DNA of 64,000 nt, taken from Nannocystis bainbridge (GTDB lineage: Bacteria > Myxococcota_A > Polyangia > Nannocystales > Nannocystaceae). This document shows positions 63,142-64,000 of this stretch, piece after piece (within the stretch, counting starts at the first letter, position 1; each line of letters opens with the position of its first letter). The stretch covers positions 3,870,001-3,934,000 of the forward strand of contig NZ_JAQNDL010000001.1 of assembly GCF_028368995.1 (NCBI RefSeq), read 5' to 3'. The notes under the pieces are model-generated. The model did not search any database. It had not been told where the DNA came from and was given only the letters and a program-made list of their open reading frames with translations. A program made the translations under genes and the position numbers.

Positions 63142-64000
63142 CGCGACCTCCGCGAAGCTGGCGCCGGGGACATGTCCCTTCGGCCATCTAGCGCCGAATT
63201 CACGCTCTTGCGGGCCCCTGCAGCAGATGGCGCCGGGGACATGTTCTTCGGGTCAGCCGCCTTGCCGCTGGTCGGCGGCGGCGGCAGCAGCGGCGGCTTG
63301 CCGCGCTCGTGGGTGGCGCGCTCGACCTCGAGGTTGCGCAGCAGCAGCGACGGGCTGACGGCCGACACCGGCACATCGCCCGACTCCGCGCCGCACATCC
63401 CGTTGAAGATCCCCGGCGTGTCGCCGGTCGCCGCGATCGTCTCGAACGCCGCCAGCGGCGTCCCGACGATGTCGACCCCGCGGACCAGCTCGTCGGGGCG
63501 GCCGTCGGCCCAGATCCGGTAGACCAGCAGCGGCATCACCTTGAACGCCTGCGGGCCCGAGCGCTCGGTCGTGGTGTAGCCGCCCTGGATGTCGGAGAAC
63601 CACAGCCCGTACGGCTTGCCCTGCCGCTTGACCTCGTCGATGAGCGCGCGGCGGAGCTCCTTGTCGGGGATCGTCTTGCGGCTGGTGACGATCAGGTTGC
63701 CCTGGCGGGCCACCGCCTGGTACCCGCGCTCGCGCCGGCCGTGGCCGTTGCTCTTCGTGAACGGCAGCACCGGCGAGCGACCGAGCAGGAACGTGCGCAG
63801 CTTGCCGCGCTCGACCAGCACCACCCGCTCGGCCGGCACCCCCTCGTCGTCGACGTGGTAGTGGCCCGACAGCGGCACGCCGCCGAGCGTCTCGGCCGTG
63901 GGGTCGTCGACCATGTCCAAAAAGACAGGCAGCACCCGCTTGCCGATCATGTTGGCGAAGGTCTGACCCTCGAGGTCGTCCTTCTGCCGGTGGCCCTCGA
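63138..64000 (-). CDS. TldD/PmbA-family protein (5' end beyond window)
   Basis: The frame is open to the right edge; only the C-terminal 287 or so codons are visible. EGQTFANMIGKRVLPVFLDM and DDPTAETLGGVPLSGHYHVD are typical of the family, followed by LVERGKLRTFLLGRSP and NGHGRRERGYQAVARQGNLIV. A terminal domain ends VVGTPLAAFETIAATGD-like sequence. The last 40 residues are low-complexity and repeat the peptide MSPAP twice, because two palindromic elements lie in frame there. It overlaps the next gene's start by 4 bp. Confidence 0.82.
   Translation of the reverse strand, partial: EGHRQKDDLEGQTFANMIGKRVLPVFLDMVDDPTAETLGGVPLSGHYHVDDEGVPAERVVLVERGKLRTFLLGRSPVLPFTKSNGHGRRERGYQAVARQGNLIVTSRKTIPDKELRRALIDEVKRQGKPYGLWFSDIQGGYTTTERSGPQAFKVMPLLVYRIWADGRPDELVRGVDIVGTPLAAFETIAATGDTPGIFNGMCGAESGDVPVSAVSPSLLLRNLEVERATHERGKPPLLPPPPTSGKAADPKNMSPAPSAAGARKSVNSALDGRRDMSPAPASRRSR
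63159..63187. repeat. Palindromic element at junction of the TldD/PmbA pair
   Basis: TGGCGCCGGGGACATGTCC followed by CTTCGGCCAT. It matches the element 70 bp away including the GGCGCC flank. Confidence 0.75.
63229..63255. repeat. Palindromic element in TldD-like gene tail
   Basis: TGGCGCCGGGGACATGTTCTT followed by CGGGTCAG; a flank-inclusive repeat of the preceding copy. Confidence 0.7.
63912..63929. repeat. Palindromic element in TldD-like gene (CATGTCC-AAAA-AGACAGG)
   Basis: In frame within the family-conserved segment that reads PVFLDMVDD on the minus strand. Confidence 0.7.

Overview
The window is 64 kb of very GC-rich (roughly 70% or more), gene-dense bacterial chromosome. Many secreted proteins have a lipobox followed by a Ser/Thr/Gly/Asp-rich linker. 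There are also eukaryote-like Ser/Thr kinases, PEGA, DUF4215 and DUF1592/DUF1552 proteins, SPFH proteins and a VgrG module. Together these point to a myxobacterium (Myxococcota), most likely of the Nannocystis/Plesiocystis group. This is inference from gene style; no 16S gene or species marker is present.

Layout. 1-3.3 kb: a DUF1592/DUF1552 pair of exported proteins, cut at the left edge. 3.8-5.2 kb: a cytochrome P450. 5.3-6.9 kb: yqgF-mltG. 7-9 kb: a lipoprotein and a PEGA protein. 9.1-12 kb: a minus-strand unit (TerB-like, SPFH-SHOCT, bioD) behind a strong terminator. 12.2-19.2 kb: an S41 protease, a membrane protein, cysS and an MBL-fold hydrolase. 19.3-21.8 kb: moaB and divergent lipoproteins. 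21.8-25.7 kb: an overlapping operon of a DUF5924-type membrane protein, aroA and a TrmA/RlmD-type RNA methyltransferase. 25.8-26.5 kb: a HAD phosphatase. 27-30.1 kb: boxC-boxB of aerobic benzoyl-CoA degradation. 30.3-39.6 kb: a long minus-strand run (SDR, membrane diheme cytochrome, SpoU methyltransferase, two GHKL-ATPase-like proteins of which one is fused to a transglutaminase domain, two PaaI thioesterases, Spo0M-like). 40-43.2 kb: a repeat-containing lipoprotein, a HEAT-methyltransferase fusion and tRNA-Phe. 43.8-47.4 kb: carotenoid oxygenase and PhoD. 47.8-49.8 kb: two endostatin-like lipoproteins, the second frameshifted. 50-54.6 kb: a Ser/Thr kinase, an envelope protein and a PDZ-thioredoxin lipoprotein. 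54.8-60.9 kb: a type VI secretion tip module (vgrG, DUF6484, TIGR02270) divergent from a probable pseudokinase. 61.3-64 kb: a TldD/PmbA-type pair, one cut at the right edge.

The most striking signal is not a gene. It is a family of small palindromes, core TGTCC-N4-GGACA (often extended to CATGTCC-N4-GGACATG), scattered through the whole window. I recognise at least 45 copies by eye. They sit alone or in tandem between genes, at gene ends, and inside many open reading frames, where they read as C-P-x-G-H, M-S-x-x-T or L-S-x-G-T. In at least two genes they appear to replace rather than interrupt family sequence. One carries the ribosome binding site of mltG in its loop. No transposase or RAYT-like gene is in the window. 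The adjacent intact and degenerate GHKL ATPases, the intact one fused to a membrane-anchored transglutaminase, are the best candidate for an undescribed protein system.
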